DNA from: Pelagibacterium limicola
Lineage (GTDB): Bacteria > Pseudomonadota > Alphaproteobacteria > Rhizobiales > Devosiaceae
Direction of reading: 5' to 3'
Length of the DNA: 64,000 nt
Assembly: GCF_015694405.1 (NCBI RefSeq)
Contig: NZ_JADQDB010000005.1
Location: 24,589-88,588, forward strand
The notes beneath the pieces were generated by a model. It did no database searches. It was not told the DNA's origin and saw nothing but the letters and a program-made list of their open reading frames with translations. The translations under genes and the position numbers were made by a program. Below are positions 9,355-17,304 of this stretch, piece by piece (position 1 is the first letter of the stretch; each line of letters begins with the position of its first letter).

Positions 9355-10149
9355 TTATGCCGAACCAGGCGCCTTGAGGCGCGCAGCACGTTTTTCCAGG
9401 AACGCATTGAGGCGTTCTTCGGCCTCCGGGCTCGTAGCGGTGAACGAGGCGATAAAGGATTCCACGAACAGTCCGTCCTCCTTGGCCATGTCCTGGATGC
9501 GCGGCAGGGCGTTTATGACCGCATAATTAGAGATCTCGGCATTGCTGGCGGCGGCTTCAGCAAGCGCGTGAGCTTTGCTCAGCGCACTTCCTTTTTCGAC
9601 GACATATTGCACGACGTTCCAACGTTCGCCTTCCTCGGCCGAGGCCACGCGTCCGGTGAGCATCATGTCGGTCATGCGCGCAACGCCCACCAGCCGGGCA
9701 ACGCGCACCGAACCACCACCGCCCACGAAGATACCGCGCTGGCCTTCGGGCAGCGCGAAGAATGCGGTCTTGTCGGCGACACGGATATGGGTGGATGCGG
9801 CAAGCTCCAGACCGCCGCCGACGACGGCGCCGTGCAGAGCGGAAATCCAGGGTATGGTGCCGTGCTCGATGTTTGAGAACACCGCGTGCCAGCGCCGCGA
9901 ACCATGGACGCCCTCGATGGGGGATTTCTTGACATGCTCGGCAAGGTCGAGCCCGGCGCAGAAATGATCGCCATGGCCGAAGAGCACGGCAGCCTTGGCT
10001 TCCGCCTGTGCCCGCGCGACCACGACGGCAATTTCCTCGACGAACCGGTCGCTGATCGCATTGCGCTTCTGGGGCCGGTTCAGTCCGATATGTGCAACGT
10101 TTCCCTTGAGTTCGTAGGTGACGAATTCGGCCGCGTTATCGCCCGCCAT
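9355..10149 (-). CDS. Enoyl-CoA hydratase/isomerase family protein (probable hydroxycinnamoyl-CoA hydratase)
   Basis: The 264-residue crotonase-fold protein would add water across the double bond of feruloyl- or p-coumaroyl-CoA. It has the oxyanion-hole segments GDHFCAGLDLAEH near residue 60 and HGAVVGGGLELAASTHIRVAD near residue 106. A Glu follows in FALPEGQRGI, where catalytic acids sit in this fold. A GAGGAG ribosome site precedes the ATG at 10149. It heads the minus-strand operon with MarR 1 and amidohydrolase 1. A separate SDR and a hydrolase in the cluster favour stepwise hydration, oxidation and hydrolysis over a one-step hydratase/lyase (Ech) that yields vanillin. No vanillin dehydrogenase is seen nearby, which fits. 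Confidence 0.82.
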   Translation of the reverse strand: MAGDNAAEFVTYELKGNVAHIGLNRPQKRNAISDRFVEEIAVVVARAQAEAKAAVLFGHGDHFCAGLDLAEHVKKSPIEGVHGSRRWHAVFSNIEHGTIPWISALHGAVVGGGLELAASTHIRVADKTAFFALPEGQRGIFVGGGGSVRVARLVGVARMTDMMLTGRVASAEEGERWNVVQYVVEKGSALSKAHALAEAAASNAEISNYAVINALPRIQDMAKEDGLFVESFIASFTATSPEAEERLNAFLEKRAARLKAPGSA

Positions 10150-10179
10150 ATCGTGGTTCTCCTCACCGATAGTTTTTGA

Positions 10180-10212
10180 TCGTTTACATGTAGATTGTTT
10201 CCTTGTAAACGA
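10180..10212. promoter_or_regulatory. Divergent operator: 33-bp inverted repeat
   Basis: Two perfect 9-bp arms, TCGTTTACA at 10180-10188 and TGTAAACGA at 10204-10212, are separated by 15 bp. The dyad is centred in the 91-bp gap between the hydratase start (10149) and the acyl-CoA synthetase start (10241). On both strands it contains TTTACA followed 17 bp later by TAAACG, so weak back-to-back -35/-10 elements overlap the arms. This is the expected place for a MarR-type repressor controlling both operons. Binding by MarR 1 is inferred. Confidence 0.6.
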
Positions 10213-10240
10213 AATTCGGGATTATGTGGTGGAGGAACTC

Positions 10241-12091
10241 GTGACCCAGAAGCCGATGCGCGATGTGAAACTCTGGTCTCCTTTGGTGCTCTGGGAGAAC
10301 CGTGCCAATGGCGAAATCATCGTTTGGCGCGAGGACCCGCTCGGTCCTTATCCCGCAAAGCTCAACGAGCGTTTTGTCCACTGGGCCAATGCGGCGCCGG
10401 AGCGGGTCTGGATTGCAGATCGCCGTGATACTGGCCCCTGGCGGGAAGTGACCTATGCCGAAGGGCTCGCCAAGGTGCGCGCCATCGGCCAGTTCCTGCT
10501 CAGTCTTGGCCTGTCGCCGGAACGGCCGCTGGTCATCCTTTCGGAAAACTCGATCGAACATGCCTTGATGGCGCTCGGCGCCCAACATGTGGGTATTCCA
10601 TCTGCTGCCCTTGCTCCGGCCTATTCAACGGTCTCGACGGACTTTTCCAAGCTTCGCGATATCGCGGGGCAGATTACCCCCGGCTTGGTCTTTGCAGATG
10701 ATGGCAATGCATTCCGCAACGCGGTTGATTCCGGCTTTGGTGCCGAGGTCCCCTTCGCGGTGCTCGACAACGCGCCCTCCGGCCGCGCCAATACGTTCCG
10801 CTTCGCCGATATCGTCGCGACCGAACCGACCGAAGACGTAGACAAGGCATTTGCAACGGTCGGGCCAGATACGGTCGCCAAATTCCTCTTTACCTCTGGC
10901 ACCACGGGCTCGCCCAAGGCGGTAATCCAGACCCAGCGCATGCTATGCGCCAACCAGGAAATGGTGGCCGATTGCTACGCCTATTTTCGTGACGAACCCC
11001 CCGTCCTTGTCGACTGGTCGCCCTGGAACCATACGGCGAGCGGCAACAAGGTGTTCAACATCGCCATCTATAATGGGGGCTCCTATTATATCGACCGGGG
11101 CAAGCCCACCCCAGCACTGATCGGCCGGACGCTGGCCGCGCTGCGGGAAATCTCGCCCACCTGGTATTTCAATGTTCCCGCGGGCTACGAGATGCTCGTC
11201 AATGCCATGCGCGAGGACGACACGCTGCGCGAGACGTTCTTTAAAAACCTCAAGATGATGATATATGCAGGGGCTGGCATGGCCCAGCACACATGGGATG
11301 CGCTCAACGAACTGGCGGTCGAGACGACAGGCGGACGCGTTCCGATGGGTACGGGGCTCGGCTCGACGGAAACCGGTCCCTTTGCCCTTTTCTGCACCGA
11401 GCCTCAAGAACAGGCGGGCAATGTCGGCATCCCGGCGCAAGGGGTGACGCTCAAGCTCGTACCGGCCGATGGGAAATACGAGTTGCGGCTCAAGGGCCCC
11501 AATATCACCCCCGGCTACTGGCGTAACGAGAAACTGACGACGGAAGCCTTCGATGAGGAAGGCTTTTACCGGATCGGGGATGCCGTCAAATTCGCCGTTC
11601 CGGGCGATCCTTCCAAGGGCTTTTATTTCGATGGCCGCACGGCCGAGAACTTCAAGCTCCAGACCGGAACCTGGGTTGCCGTAGGCGACCTCCGCGCAAA
11701 GCTCGTCAACCAGTTCGGCGGGCTTATCCGCGATGCAGTCATTACCGGCGAAAATCAGGCCGAACTCGGCGCTCTCGTCGTGCCCGTTCTCCCGGCACTC
11801 AAAGCGCTCGTTCCCGATGGCGGCAACCTTTCGGAGGCCGAGATTTTTGACCACGTGAACGTCCGGGCAGCGTTGGCGGAAAAACTCGCCGCACACCAGG
11901 CACAGGCGACCGGCTCGGCCTCGCGCATCAAGCGCCTGATGATCCTTGCCGATCCGCTGCGTTTCGAAAAAGGCGAGGTTACCGACAAGGGCTCGATCAA
12001 CCAGCGCGCCGTGTTGCGGCATCGCGGCGATCTGGTCGATGCACTTTATGGCGGCGATCCCCGCGTCATCACCGCACTGAAAAAGTGGTGA
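10241..12091 (+). CDS. Feruloyl-CoA synthase-type acyl-CoA synthetase
   Basis: The 616-residue AMP-forming ligase activates an aromatic acid with ATP and CoA. The P-loop motif [13 protein letters not shown] lies near residues 215-227, and later motifs include [10 protein letters not shown] and [10 protein letters not shown]. The N-terminal segment ([38 protein letters not shown]) and overall length match the feruloyl-CoA synthase/long-chain-like branch. The start is the GTG at 10241 with GGAGG at 10231-10235. The frame is open further upstream to an ATG at 10118, but that would read through the operator. It opens the plus-strand operon synthetase-SDR-acyl-CoA dehydrogenase; the stop lies 5 bp before the SDR start. 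Exact acid preference (ferulate, p-coumarate, caffeate) is not readable. Confidence 0.83.
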   Translation: MTQKPMRDVKLWSPLVLWENRANGEIIVWREDPLGPYPAKLNERFVHWANAAPERVWIADRRDTGPWREVTYAEGLAKVRAIGQFLLSLGLSPERPLVILSENSIEHALMALGAQHVGIPSAALAPAYSTVSTDFSKLRDIAGQITPGLVFADDGNAFRNAVDSGFGAEVPFAVLDNAPSGRANTFRFADIVATEPTEDVDKAFATVGPDTVAKFLFTSGTTGSPKAVIQTQRMLCANQEMVADCYAYFRDEPPVLVDWSPWNHTASGNKVFNIAIYNGGSYYIDRGKPTPALIGRTLAALREISPTWYFNVPAGYEMLVNAMREDDTLRETFFKNLKMMIYAGAGMAQHTWDALNELAVETTGGRVPMGTGLGSTETGPFALFCTEPQEQAGNVGIPAQGVTLKLVPADGKYELRLKGPNITPGYWRNEKLTTEAFDEEGFYRIGDAVKFAVPGDPSKGFYFDGRTAENFKLQTGTWVAVGDLRAKLVNQFGGLIRDAVITGENQAELGALVVPVLPALKALVPDGGNLSEAEIFDHVNVRAALAEKLAAHQAQATGSASRIKRLMILADPLRFEKGEVTDKGSINQRAVLRHRGDLVDALYGGDPRVITALKKW

Positions 12092-12096
12092 AACCC

Positions 12097-12858
12097 ATGA
12101 AGATCGAAGGCTCGAGCGCATTGGTGACCGGCGGCGGATCGGGGCTTGGCGAAGCCACCGCGACACTACTCGCCGAACGCGGCGCGATCGTTCACGTCTT
12201 TGACCGTAACGCCGAAGCGGCCCAGAGGGTCGCCGCAGAAATTGGTGGGGTTGCCGTTTCCGGCGACGTGACCAGCGAAGCCGATGCGGCGGCGGCGCTC
12301 GATAGGGCGAACGAGGCAGGCGACGGCTTGCGCATCCTCGTCAATTGCGCCGGGATCGGGACGGCAGGACGCATTCTCGGGCGCGAGGGCCCGATGCCCC
12401 TTTCGACGTTCGAAATGGTGATCCGTGTCAATCTCATCGGCACGTTCAACATGATGCGGCTGGCCGCCGAGCGCATGGCGGCGCTTCCCGAACGGGAGGA
12501 CAAGGCGCGCGGGGTGATTGTCAACACCGCGTCGGTCGCCGCCTTCGAGGGGCAGATCGGACAGGCCGCCTATTCAGCCTCCAAGGGCGGCATCGTTTCC
12601 ATGGCCCTGCCGGCGGCGCGTGAATTCTCGCGCTCTGGAATCCGCGTCAACACCATCGCACCCGGCATCTTCTTTACCCCCCTTCTGCATACCTTGCCCC
12701 AGGAGGCGCAGGAGAGCCTAGCCGCGGCCATCCCCTACCCTTCACGGCTGGGCGATCCGGCTGAATTTGCCGACGCTGTGCGGTTTGCCATCGAGAACCG
12801 GTATCTCAATGGCGAGGTGATCCGGCTCGATGGCGCCATTCGTATGCAGCCCAAATAG
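12097..12858 (+). CDS. SDR family 3-hydroxyacyl-CoA dehydrogenase (HSD10-like)
   Basis: The 253-residue short-chain dehydrogenase has the Rossmann motif TGGGSGLG at residues 11-18, NCAG at 83-86, and the catalytic set S146, Y159 and K163 (YSASK). The region around the active site (VNTASVAAFEGQIGQAAYSASKGGIVSMALP) is typical of 3-hydroxyacyl-CoA dehydrogenase type 2. It would oxidise the beta-hydroxy-phenylpropionyl-CoA made by the hydratase to the beta-keto thioester. The ATG at 12097 is preferred; GTG codons at 12085 and 12088 overlap the previous gene. It lies between the synthetase and the acyl-CoA dehydrogenase in one operon. Confidence 0.83.
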   Translation: MKIEGSSALVTGGGSGLGEATATLLAERGAIVHVFDRNAEAAQRVAAEIGGVAVSGDVTSEADAAAALDRANEAGDGLRILVNCAGIGTAGRILGREGPMPLSTFEMVIRVNLIGTFNMMRLAAERMAALPEREDKARGVIVNTASVAAFEGQIGQAAYSASKGGIVSMALPAAREFSRSGIRVNTIAPGIFFTPLLHTLPQEAQESLAAAIPYPSRLGDPAEFADAVRFAIENRYLNGEVIRLDGAIRMQPK

Positions 12859-12861
12859 CCG

Positions 12862-14445
12862 ATGTCCTATAAAGACCAAGTCGCGCGCACGCTCGTTATC
12901 CTCGCCCGCACACCCGGCTGGCAGACGCTCAAATCGCTCAGCCCCGATTGCGACGATGAAACGGTGCAGGCGATCCTCGAGGCGGCAGCCGACTTTGCCG
13001 AAGGTGTGCTGGCGCCCCTCGATCCCGTCGGCGACAAGATCGGCGCGCACTATGCCGATGGGCGGGTGTCGCTTCCCGAGGGTTTTGCCGAAGCTTTCAA
13101 ACAGTTCGCAGAATCGGGCTGGCTCGGTATGGATGTTATCGGGACATACGGGGGACAAGCCCTGCCCCTGACGGTACAAGCCGCGGCTTTCCCGCTCTTT
13201 GACCGCGCCTGCACTTCGCTGATGATGGCGGCAACCTCAACGCGCGCCGCTGCGCATCTTCTCTCCGAAGCGGCCGACCCGGCAACAGCGTCTGAATGGG
13301 TTCCCAACCTCGTTTCAGGACAGTGGGCGGCCAACATCTGCATTTCCGAACCCGACGCCGGTTCGGATGTCGGGCGGTTGCGCACGCGGGCTGAGGCGCG
13401 CGGGGACGAATGGATCGTTAACGGCAACAAGATCTGGATTTCGTTCGGCGATCACGATCTTGCCGAGCGCATCGGCCATTGCGTTCTCGCCCGCACTAAC
13501 GAAAAACCGGGGACGCGCGGGATAAGCCTGTTCCTTGTGCCCAATATGATCGATGGCGCATCCAACGGAGTCGTCATCGAGCGGATCGAGGAAAAGCTCG
13601 GGCTGCACGCCTCGCCCACCTGCGCGATGCGGTTCGAGGAGGCGAAGGCGGTCCTTCTCGGCGAAGAAGGGCGCGGGTTGCCGGAGCTTTTCGCCATGAT
13701 CGAGTTGATGCGGCTGGCGACCGGCTGCCAGGGGCTCGGGCTGGCCTCCGCTGCCGCAGATATCGCCGAAGCCTATGCTGCCGAGCGCCGACAGGGCGGC
13801 GCGCCGGACCAGCCGCCGGTTACCATTGACCAGCACCCGGATGTCAGGCGCCAACTTGATGAAATCCGCGCGAGCACCGAAATCCTGCGCGCGGCTGTAC
13901 TCGAACTTGCCACGGCTATGGATATCGCACGGATTACGGGTGATGCAGCGTTGGCGGATTACACCGGCTGGATGCTGCCGCTCATCAAGAATTTTGGCGC
14001 AGAGGCAGGATTTGACGTACCCAACCGCGCGATACAGATTCTGGGTGGCGCGGGATATACGCAGGAATGGCCACTCGAGCGGCATCTGCGCGATGCGCGC
14101 GTGTTTTCAATCTACGAAGGCACTACGGGGATGCAGGCGCTCGACTTCCTGACCCGGCGCCTCTGGCGCGATGAGGGCAAGGGCCTGAGTGTGTTTATGG
14201 ACCGCGCGCGCCAGGAAGCCGGAGAGTCGCCAGCCCTCCTTGCCCTGCTCGATGAGTTCGAGGCCCTGGGTACGCATATGCGCGCAATGCAAGCCGACAC
14301 CGACGCCGCACTTTACCGTGCCGATGCCTATATGCGCGCTGCGTGGATGGCGGTGTCGGCAGCGCTCGCCTACCGCATTGGCGACACCGACGCCCTACCC
14401 CGGCTTTCGGCGCGCTTTGCCTATCACGCTGCCTGCTGCGCCTGA
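12862..14445 (+). CDS. Acyl-CoA dehydrogenase family protein
   Basis: The 527-residue flavoprotein belongs to the large acyl-CoA dehydrogenase group related to DmdC. It has the FAD-binding ICISEPDAGSD segment near residue 155, the KIWISFGDHD middle domain, and the catalytic-base motif YEGTTGMQALDF with E419. The C-terminal extension is a helical domain of the DmdC/AidB type, but the protein is somewhat shorter than the roughly 580-600 residues usual for that group and ends in CCA. It starts 3 bp after the SDR stop. A dehydrogenase lets saturated phenylpropanoids (dihydroferulate type) enter the same route as their CoA esters. That substrate is an inference from the operon. Confidence 0.82.
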   Translation: MSYKDQVARTLVILARTPGWQTLKSLSPDCDDETVQAILEAAADFAEGVLAPLDPVGDKIGAHYADGRVSLPEGFAEAFKQFAESGWLGMDVIGTYGGQALPLTVQAAAFPLFDRACTSLMMAATSTRAAAHLLSEAADPATASEWVPNLVSGQWAANICISEPDAGSDVGRLRTRAEARGDEWIVNGNKIWISFGDHDLAERIGHCVLARTNEKPGTRGISLFLVPNMIDGASNGVVIERIEEKLGLHASPTCAMRFEEAKAVLLGEEGRGLPELFAMIELMRLATGCQGLGLASAAADIAEAYAAERRQGGAPDQPPVTIDQHPDVRRQLDEIRASTEILRAAVLELATAMDIARITGDAALADYTGWMLPLIKNFGAEAGFDVPNRAIQILGGAGYTQEWPLERHLRDARVFSIYEGTTGMQALDFLTRRLWRDEGKGLSVFMDRARQEAGESPALLALLDEFEALGTHMRAMQADTDAALYRADAYMRAAWMAVSAALAYRIGDTDALPRLSARFAYHAACCA

Positions 14446-14572
14446 ACCATCGCCCAGTCCCTGGGTTTCGGCATCGTATTCTCCCTTTTACTCCCCATCT
14501 CGTGCACGGGCCGTGACTCGACCGGCGCTCGCGAAGACGTGGGCACGGCGTGCGCGACCGTTTTTTGGCGCT

Positions 14573-14587
14573 TGACGCCGTGCGTCA
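14573..14587. promoter_or_regulatory. Dyad overlapping the -35 of the second marR promoter
   Basis: The arms TGACGC and GCGTCA are perfect 6-bp inverted repeats with a 3-bp spacer. They overlap a consensus-like -35 hexamer (TTGACG at 14572-14577). The dyad lies in the 222-bp gap between the acyl-CoA dehydrogenase stop (14445) and the MarR 2 start (14668), which holds no gene. A regulator bound here would block RNA polymerase directly. Which protein binds is unknown. Confidence 0.4.
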
Positions 14588-14592
14588 GAGAT

Positions 14593-14623
14593 AGTTTATT
14601 TTTGAACAATTCAGAAATGAACT
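14593..14623. promoter_or_regulatory. 31-bp imperfect palindrome, probable MarR 2 operator
   Basis: The two halves, starting AGTTTATT and ending AATGAACT, are centred on position 14608. Twelve of the 15 base pairs across the centre are complementary. The -10 region of the TTGACG promoter (14572-14577, 17-bp spacing, TTTATT at 14595-14600) falls inside the left half. The site lies 45 bp upstream of the MarR 2 start, which fits autorepression of a marR-amidohydrolase-TRAP operon. The sequence differs from the dyad at 10180-10212, so the two MarR proteins probably recognise separate sites. Confidence 0.55.
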
Positions 14624-14667
14624 AATAAGCCGGCATACCGGCCTGACGAGGGAGGAACGCACAGCCG

Positions 14668-15159
14668 ATGGCTGGAGCACGCAAGCCTGCGGCACTTGAG
14701 GAACCCGGCCTGGAACAGGTCGGCCTTGGCGCGCTCGAACACTCGGCCGGCCTGATGCTGCGCATTGCCCAGCTCACCGCCTTCGAGCGCTTCTTTGCCT
14801 TGTTCGGGGAAAGCGAGATCAAGATCTCGGAGTTCACCGTCCTCATGGCTGTGGCCGAAAACCCCGGCATCCGCCAGGGCGTGCTCGCCGATGTGCTCAA
14901 GATCAAGTGGTCCAACATGACCAAGCTCGTGCGCACGCTTGAAGAACGTGGCCTAGTGGCGCGTCATGTGCCGCGCCATGACCGGCGTTCGGTCGTGCTG
15001 AGTCCCACCGACGAGGGCCGCCGCCAGATCGAAAAGTCGGGCGAGAAGATGTACCGGCTGGACCGCGAGGCGCTCTCGATGCTTACCGATGCCGAGCACG
15101 ACCAACTCATCGCCCTTACCCGCAAGATCGCCGGCTGGCCGCCGATCAGCGAGCGTTGA
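14668..15159 (+). CDS. MarR family regulator, copy 2
   Basis: The 163-residue MarR protein has an acidic N-terminal extension, then the winged-helix core with RQGVLADVLKIKWSNMTKLVRTLEERGLVARHVPRHDRRSVVLSP. A GGAGG site precedes the ATG. It is followed after 9 bp by amidohydrolase 2 and then by the TRAP genes on the same strand. It shares the domain plan and scattered residues with MarR 1 but is clearly diverged. The palindrome just upstream is its likely binding site. The inducer is probably an aromatic CoA thioester or acid, by analogy with hydroxycinnamate regulators. Confidence 0.84.
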   Translation: MAGARKPAALEEPGLEQVGLGALEHSAGLMLRIAQLTAFERFFALFGESEIKISEFTVLMAVAENPGIRQGVLADVLKIKWSNMTKLVRTLEERGLVARHVPRHDRRSVVLSPTDEGRRQIEKSGEKMYRLDREALSMLTDAEHDQLIALTRKIAGWPPISER

Positions 15160-15168
15160 GAGGTCACG

Positions 15169-16038
15169 ATGATCAATTTCGACGACATCGTCGCCATCGA
15201 TATTCATACCCACGCCGAGGAGCCGTGCGGAACCCATGCCGATGATGGTTATGACGATTTACAGGAGGCGATGGCCGACTATTTCCACTCGCCATTCAGG
15301 CACCCGCCCACCATACCCGAGACGGCAGCCTATTATCGCGAGCGCAAGATCGCGGCGGTGATCTTCCCCGTCGATGCCGAACGCGAGACCGGCTATCGGC
15401 GATATGCCAACGAGGAAATGGCGGAACTCGCTGCCGACCATTCCGATATCCTTATCCCTTTTGCCTCCATCGATCCGGCCAAGGGCAAGCTCGGCGCGCG
15501 CGAAGCACGGCGGCTGGTCGAGGATTTCGGTATCAGAGGGTTCAAGTTCCACCCCACCTATCAGGGCTTTTATCCCAATGACCGCGCGGCCTACGGGCTT
15601 TACGAGGTCATAGAGGAAGCCGGTGTGCCCGCCCTGTTCCACACCGGACAGACGGGGGTGGGCGCCGGAATGCATGGTGGGAACGGGATGCGACTCAAAT
15701 ATTCCAACCCGATGTATCTCGATGATGTGGCGGTGGATTTCCCAGATCTCAAGATCATCTTGGCCCATCCTTCCTTCCCATGGCAGGAGGAGGCGCTGGC
15801 CGTCGCGACCCACAAGCCCAACATCTATATCGACCTCTCCGGGTGGTCGCCGAAATACTTTCCGCCAATTCTCGTCCGCTACGCCAACAGCCTGCTCAAG
15901 GAGCGCGTGCTGTTCGGCTCGGACTGGCCCGCGATCATGCCCGACCGCTGGCTCGCCGATTTCGAAAAGCTAGACATCAAGCCTGAGGTCCGTTCGCTGA
16001 TCCTCAAGGAAAACGCGATGAGGCTTCTCGGATCCTAA
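15169..16038 (+). CDS. Amidohydrolase family protein, copy 2
   Basis: The 289-residue metal-dependent hydrolase is a close paralogue of the product at 7985-8860. It shares DIHTHAEEPC, FPVDAERETG, FASIDPAKG, HTGQTGVGAGMHGG, NPMYLDDVAVDFPD, the NIYID(M/L)SGWSPKYFPPILVRYANS stretch and FGSDWPAI. The main differences lie in residues 20-55. As in copy 1, all metal and active-site motifs are intact, so both should be active. It lies between MarR 2 and the TRAP transporter. A slightly different acyl chain or ring substitution is one reason to keep both copies, but nothing in the sequence shows the substrate. Confidence 0.8.
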   Translation: MINFDDIVAIDIHTHAEEPCGTHADDGYDDLQEAMADYFHSPFRHPPTIPETAAYYRERKIAAVIFPVDAERETGYRRYANEEMAELAADHSDILIPFASIDPAKGKLGAREARRLVEDFGIRGFKFHPTYQGFYPNDRAAYGLYEVIEEAGVPALFHTGQTGVGAGMHGGNGMRLKYSNPMYLDDVAVDFPDLKIILAHPSFPWQEEALAVATHKPNIYIDLSGWSPKYFPPILVRYANSLLKERVLFGSDWPAIMPDRWLADFEKLDIKPEVRSLILKENAMRLLGS

Positions 16039-16081
16039 CCAGAAGACCGCGGCAAGCGGCGATGGTTTCAATGTATCAGAA

Positions 16082-16104
16082 GCGGCCTGGATGGTCCAGG
16101 CCGC
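16082..16104 (+). promoter_or_regulatory. Intercistronic RNA hairpin before dctP
   Basis: Arms GCGGCCTGGA and TCCAGGCCGC form a perfect 10-bp stem with a 3-nt loop (TGG). The stem ends one base before the GGGAGG ribosome site (16105-16110) of dctP. No T-run follows, so it is not a simple terminator. It could protect a processed dctP mRNA 5' end or tune dctP translation. Confidence 0.6.
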
Positions 16105-16116
16105 GGGAGGATGGAA

Positions 16117-17238
16117 ATGAACACGTTTACCAAGCTTTTGGCCGCGGCCTCACTGGTCGCGCTCACCGTGGGCGCAGCCGAAGCGCGTACGCTGCGCCTC
16201 GCTTCCGGCGCACCCCCGGTGCACCCTGCAACGAGCCCGCTTTACGAGTCCTTTGCGGTGTTTCTGCCCGAGGAGACCAACGGCGAGCTTACGGGCGTGA
16301 TGATCGGCCCCGAAGTCGTCTCGATCGGCGCGGTCAAAGACGCGCTGCAATCCTCGCTGGCCGAAGTTGGCAACCTTCTGCCGCTCTTTGTGCCTGCCGA
16401 CATTCCCAACACCGCCTTGACGGGGGATCTGGCGTTTCTGGCCACGACACCCCACGCGATGGGCGCGGCGATGACCGAATATGTCGTCACCTGCGATGAG
16501 TGCCAGGCCGAATTCAAGGAGATGGGCGGGGTGTTCGTTGGCGCCGGTTCGTCGGATGTCTACGTGATCATCACCACCAAGCCGGTCAATTCTCTGGCCG
16601 ACCTGCAGGGCCTGCGTCTGCGTTCAGGCGGCGCGCCCTATGCCCGCTGGGCCGAAACGCTCGGCGCTGCCCCGGCGCAGGTGCCGGTCAGCGACCAGTT
16701 CGAGGCCATGTCGCAAGGCGTGCTCGACGGCACGATGGCGTCGATTTCCGACCTCATTTCCTATCGGCTGGTTGACGTTGCCAAATATGTCATCGACGTG
16801 CCGCTCGGCACTTACCACACGACCTCGAACTTCACCGTGGCGAGCAACGTCTGGGCAGAACTGACGCCCGATCAGCGAGCCGGTTTTGCCCGCGCCGCCA
16901 ACCGGGCCAGTGCACTCTTTACAGAGAACTGGGGTTATGAGCGGCCAGGCCAGGCGCGGCAGGTCGCGCTCGACAACGGGCTCGAGATCATCCCCGGACC
17001 GCAGGACATCATCGATGCGACCGAAGCGTTCCGTGCCGATGACATCGCGTCAGCGGTGCAAGTAGCCGAAACCCAGCTCGGGGTCAGCGATGCGGCGGCA
17101 AAGATCGCCCGCTTCCAGGAACTCGTCGACAAGTGGACGACCATTGTCGATGAGCTCGATGGCGATGTCGAAGCCATCACGGCCCGCGTCCAGGAAGAGA
17201 TCTGGGACAAGGTGGACTGGAACACTTACGGTCTCTGA
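16117..17238 (+). CDS. dctP: TRAP transporter solute-binding protein, DctP family
   Basis: The 373-residue periplasmic protein captures an organic acid for the TRAP permease. It has a signal peptide (MNTFTKLLAAASLVALTVGAAEA) and the DctP fold, with the conserved Arg region GLRLRSGG that binds the substrate carboxylate and the segment GVLDGTMAS. The ATG at 16117 is chosen because GGGAGG lies 6 nt upstream; the in-frame ATG at 16111 directly abuts that site. It has hairpins on both sides, consistent with higher expression than dctQM. Co-location with aromatic acid genes suggests a hydroxycinnamate or other aromatic carboxylate rather than a C4-dicarboxylate. Confidence 0.87.
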   Translation: MNTFTKLLAAASLVALTVGAAEARTLRLASGAPPVHPATSPLYESFAVFLPEETNGELTGVMIGPEVVSIGAVKDALQSSLAEVGNLLPLFVPADIPNTALTGDLAFLATTPHAMGAAMTEYVVTCDECQAEFKEMGGVFVGAGSSDVYVIITTKPVNSLADLQGLRLRSGGAPYARWAETLGAAPAQVPVSDQFEAMSQGVLDGTMASISDLISYRLVDVAKYVIDVPLGTYHTTSNFTVASNVWAELTPDQRAGFARAANRASALFTENWGYERPGQARQVALDNGLEIIPGPQDIIDATEAFRADDIASAVQVAETQLGVSDAAAKIARFQELVDKWTTIVDELDGDVEAITARVQEEIWDKVDWNTYGL

Positions 17239-17253
17239 GCTAGCCGTCAGGCA

Positions 17254-17278
17254 GGGGGCCGGATAACGTCCGGCCCCC
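17254..17278 (+). terminator. Intercistronic hairpin after dctP
   Basis: Arms GGGGGCCGGA and TCCGGCCCCC form a perfect GC-rich 10-bp stem with loop TAACG, 16 bp after the dctP stop. There is no T-tract behind it, so partial attenuation or 3'-end protection of dctP mRNA is more likely than full termination. The dctQ start lies 27 bp downstream. Confidence 0.6.
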
Positions 17279-17304
17279 GCCGGTTCTTGCATGGGAGCGG
17301 CCAT

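Noticed and set aside
9355-10149. Call as hydroxycinnamoyl-CoA hydratase-lyase (Ech/Fcs route to vanillin)
   Set aside because: A separate SDR, dehydrogenase and hydrolase in the cluster and no vanillin dehydrogenase favour the non-lyase beta-oxidative route. Sequence alone does not decide it firmly.
12862-14445. Acyl-CoA dehydrogenase as a truncated or frameshifted gene because it is shorter than the DmdC group
   Set aside because: The catalytic Glu motif and C-terminal helical domain are present, and the following 222 bp do not continue the domain in another frame.
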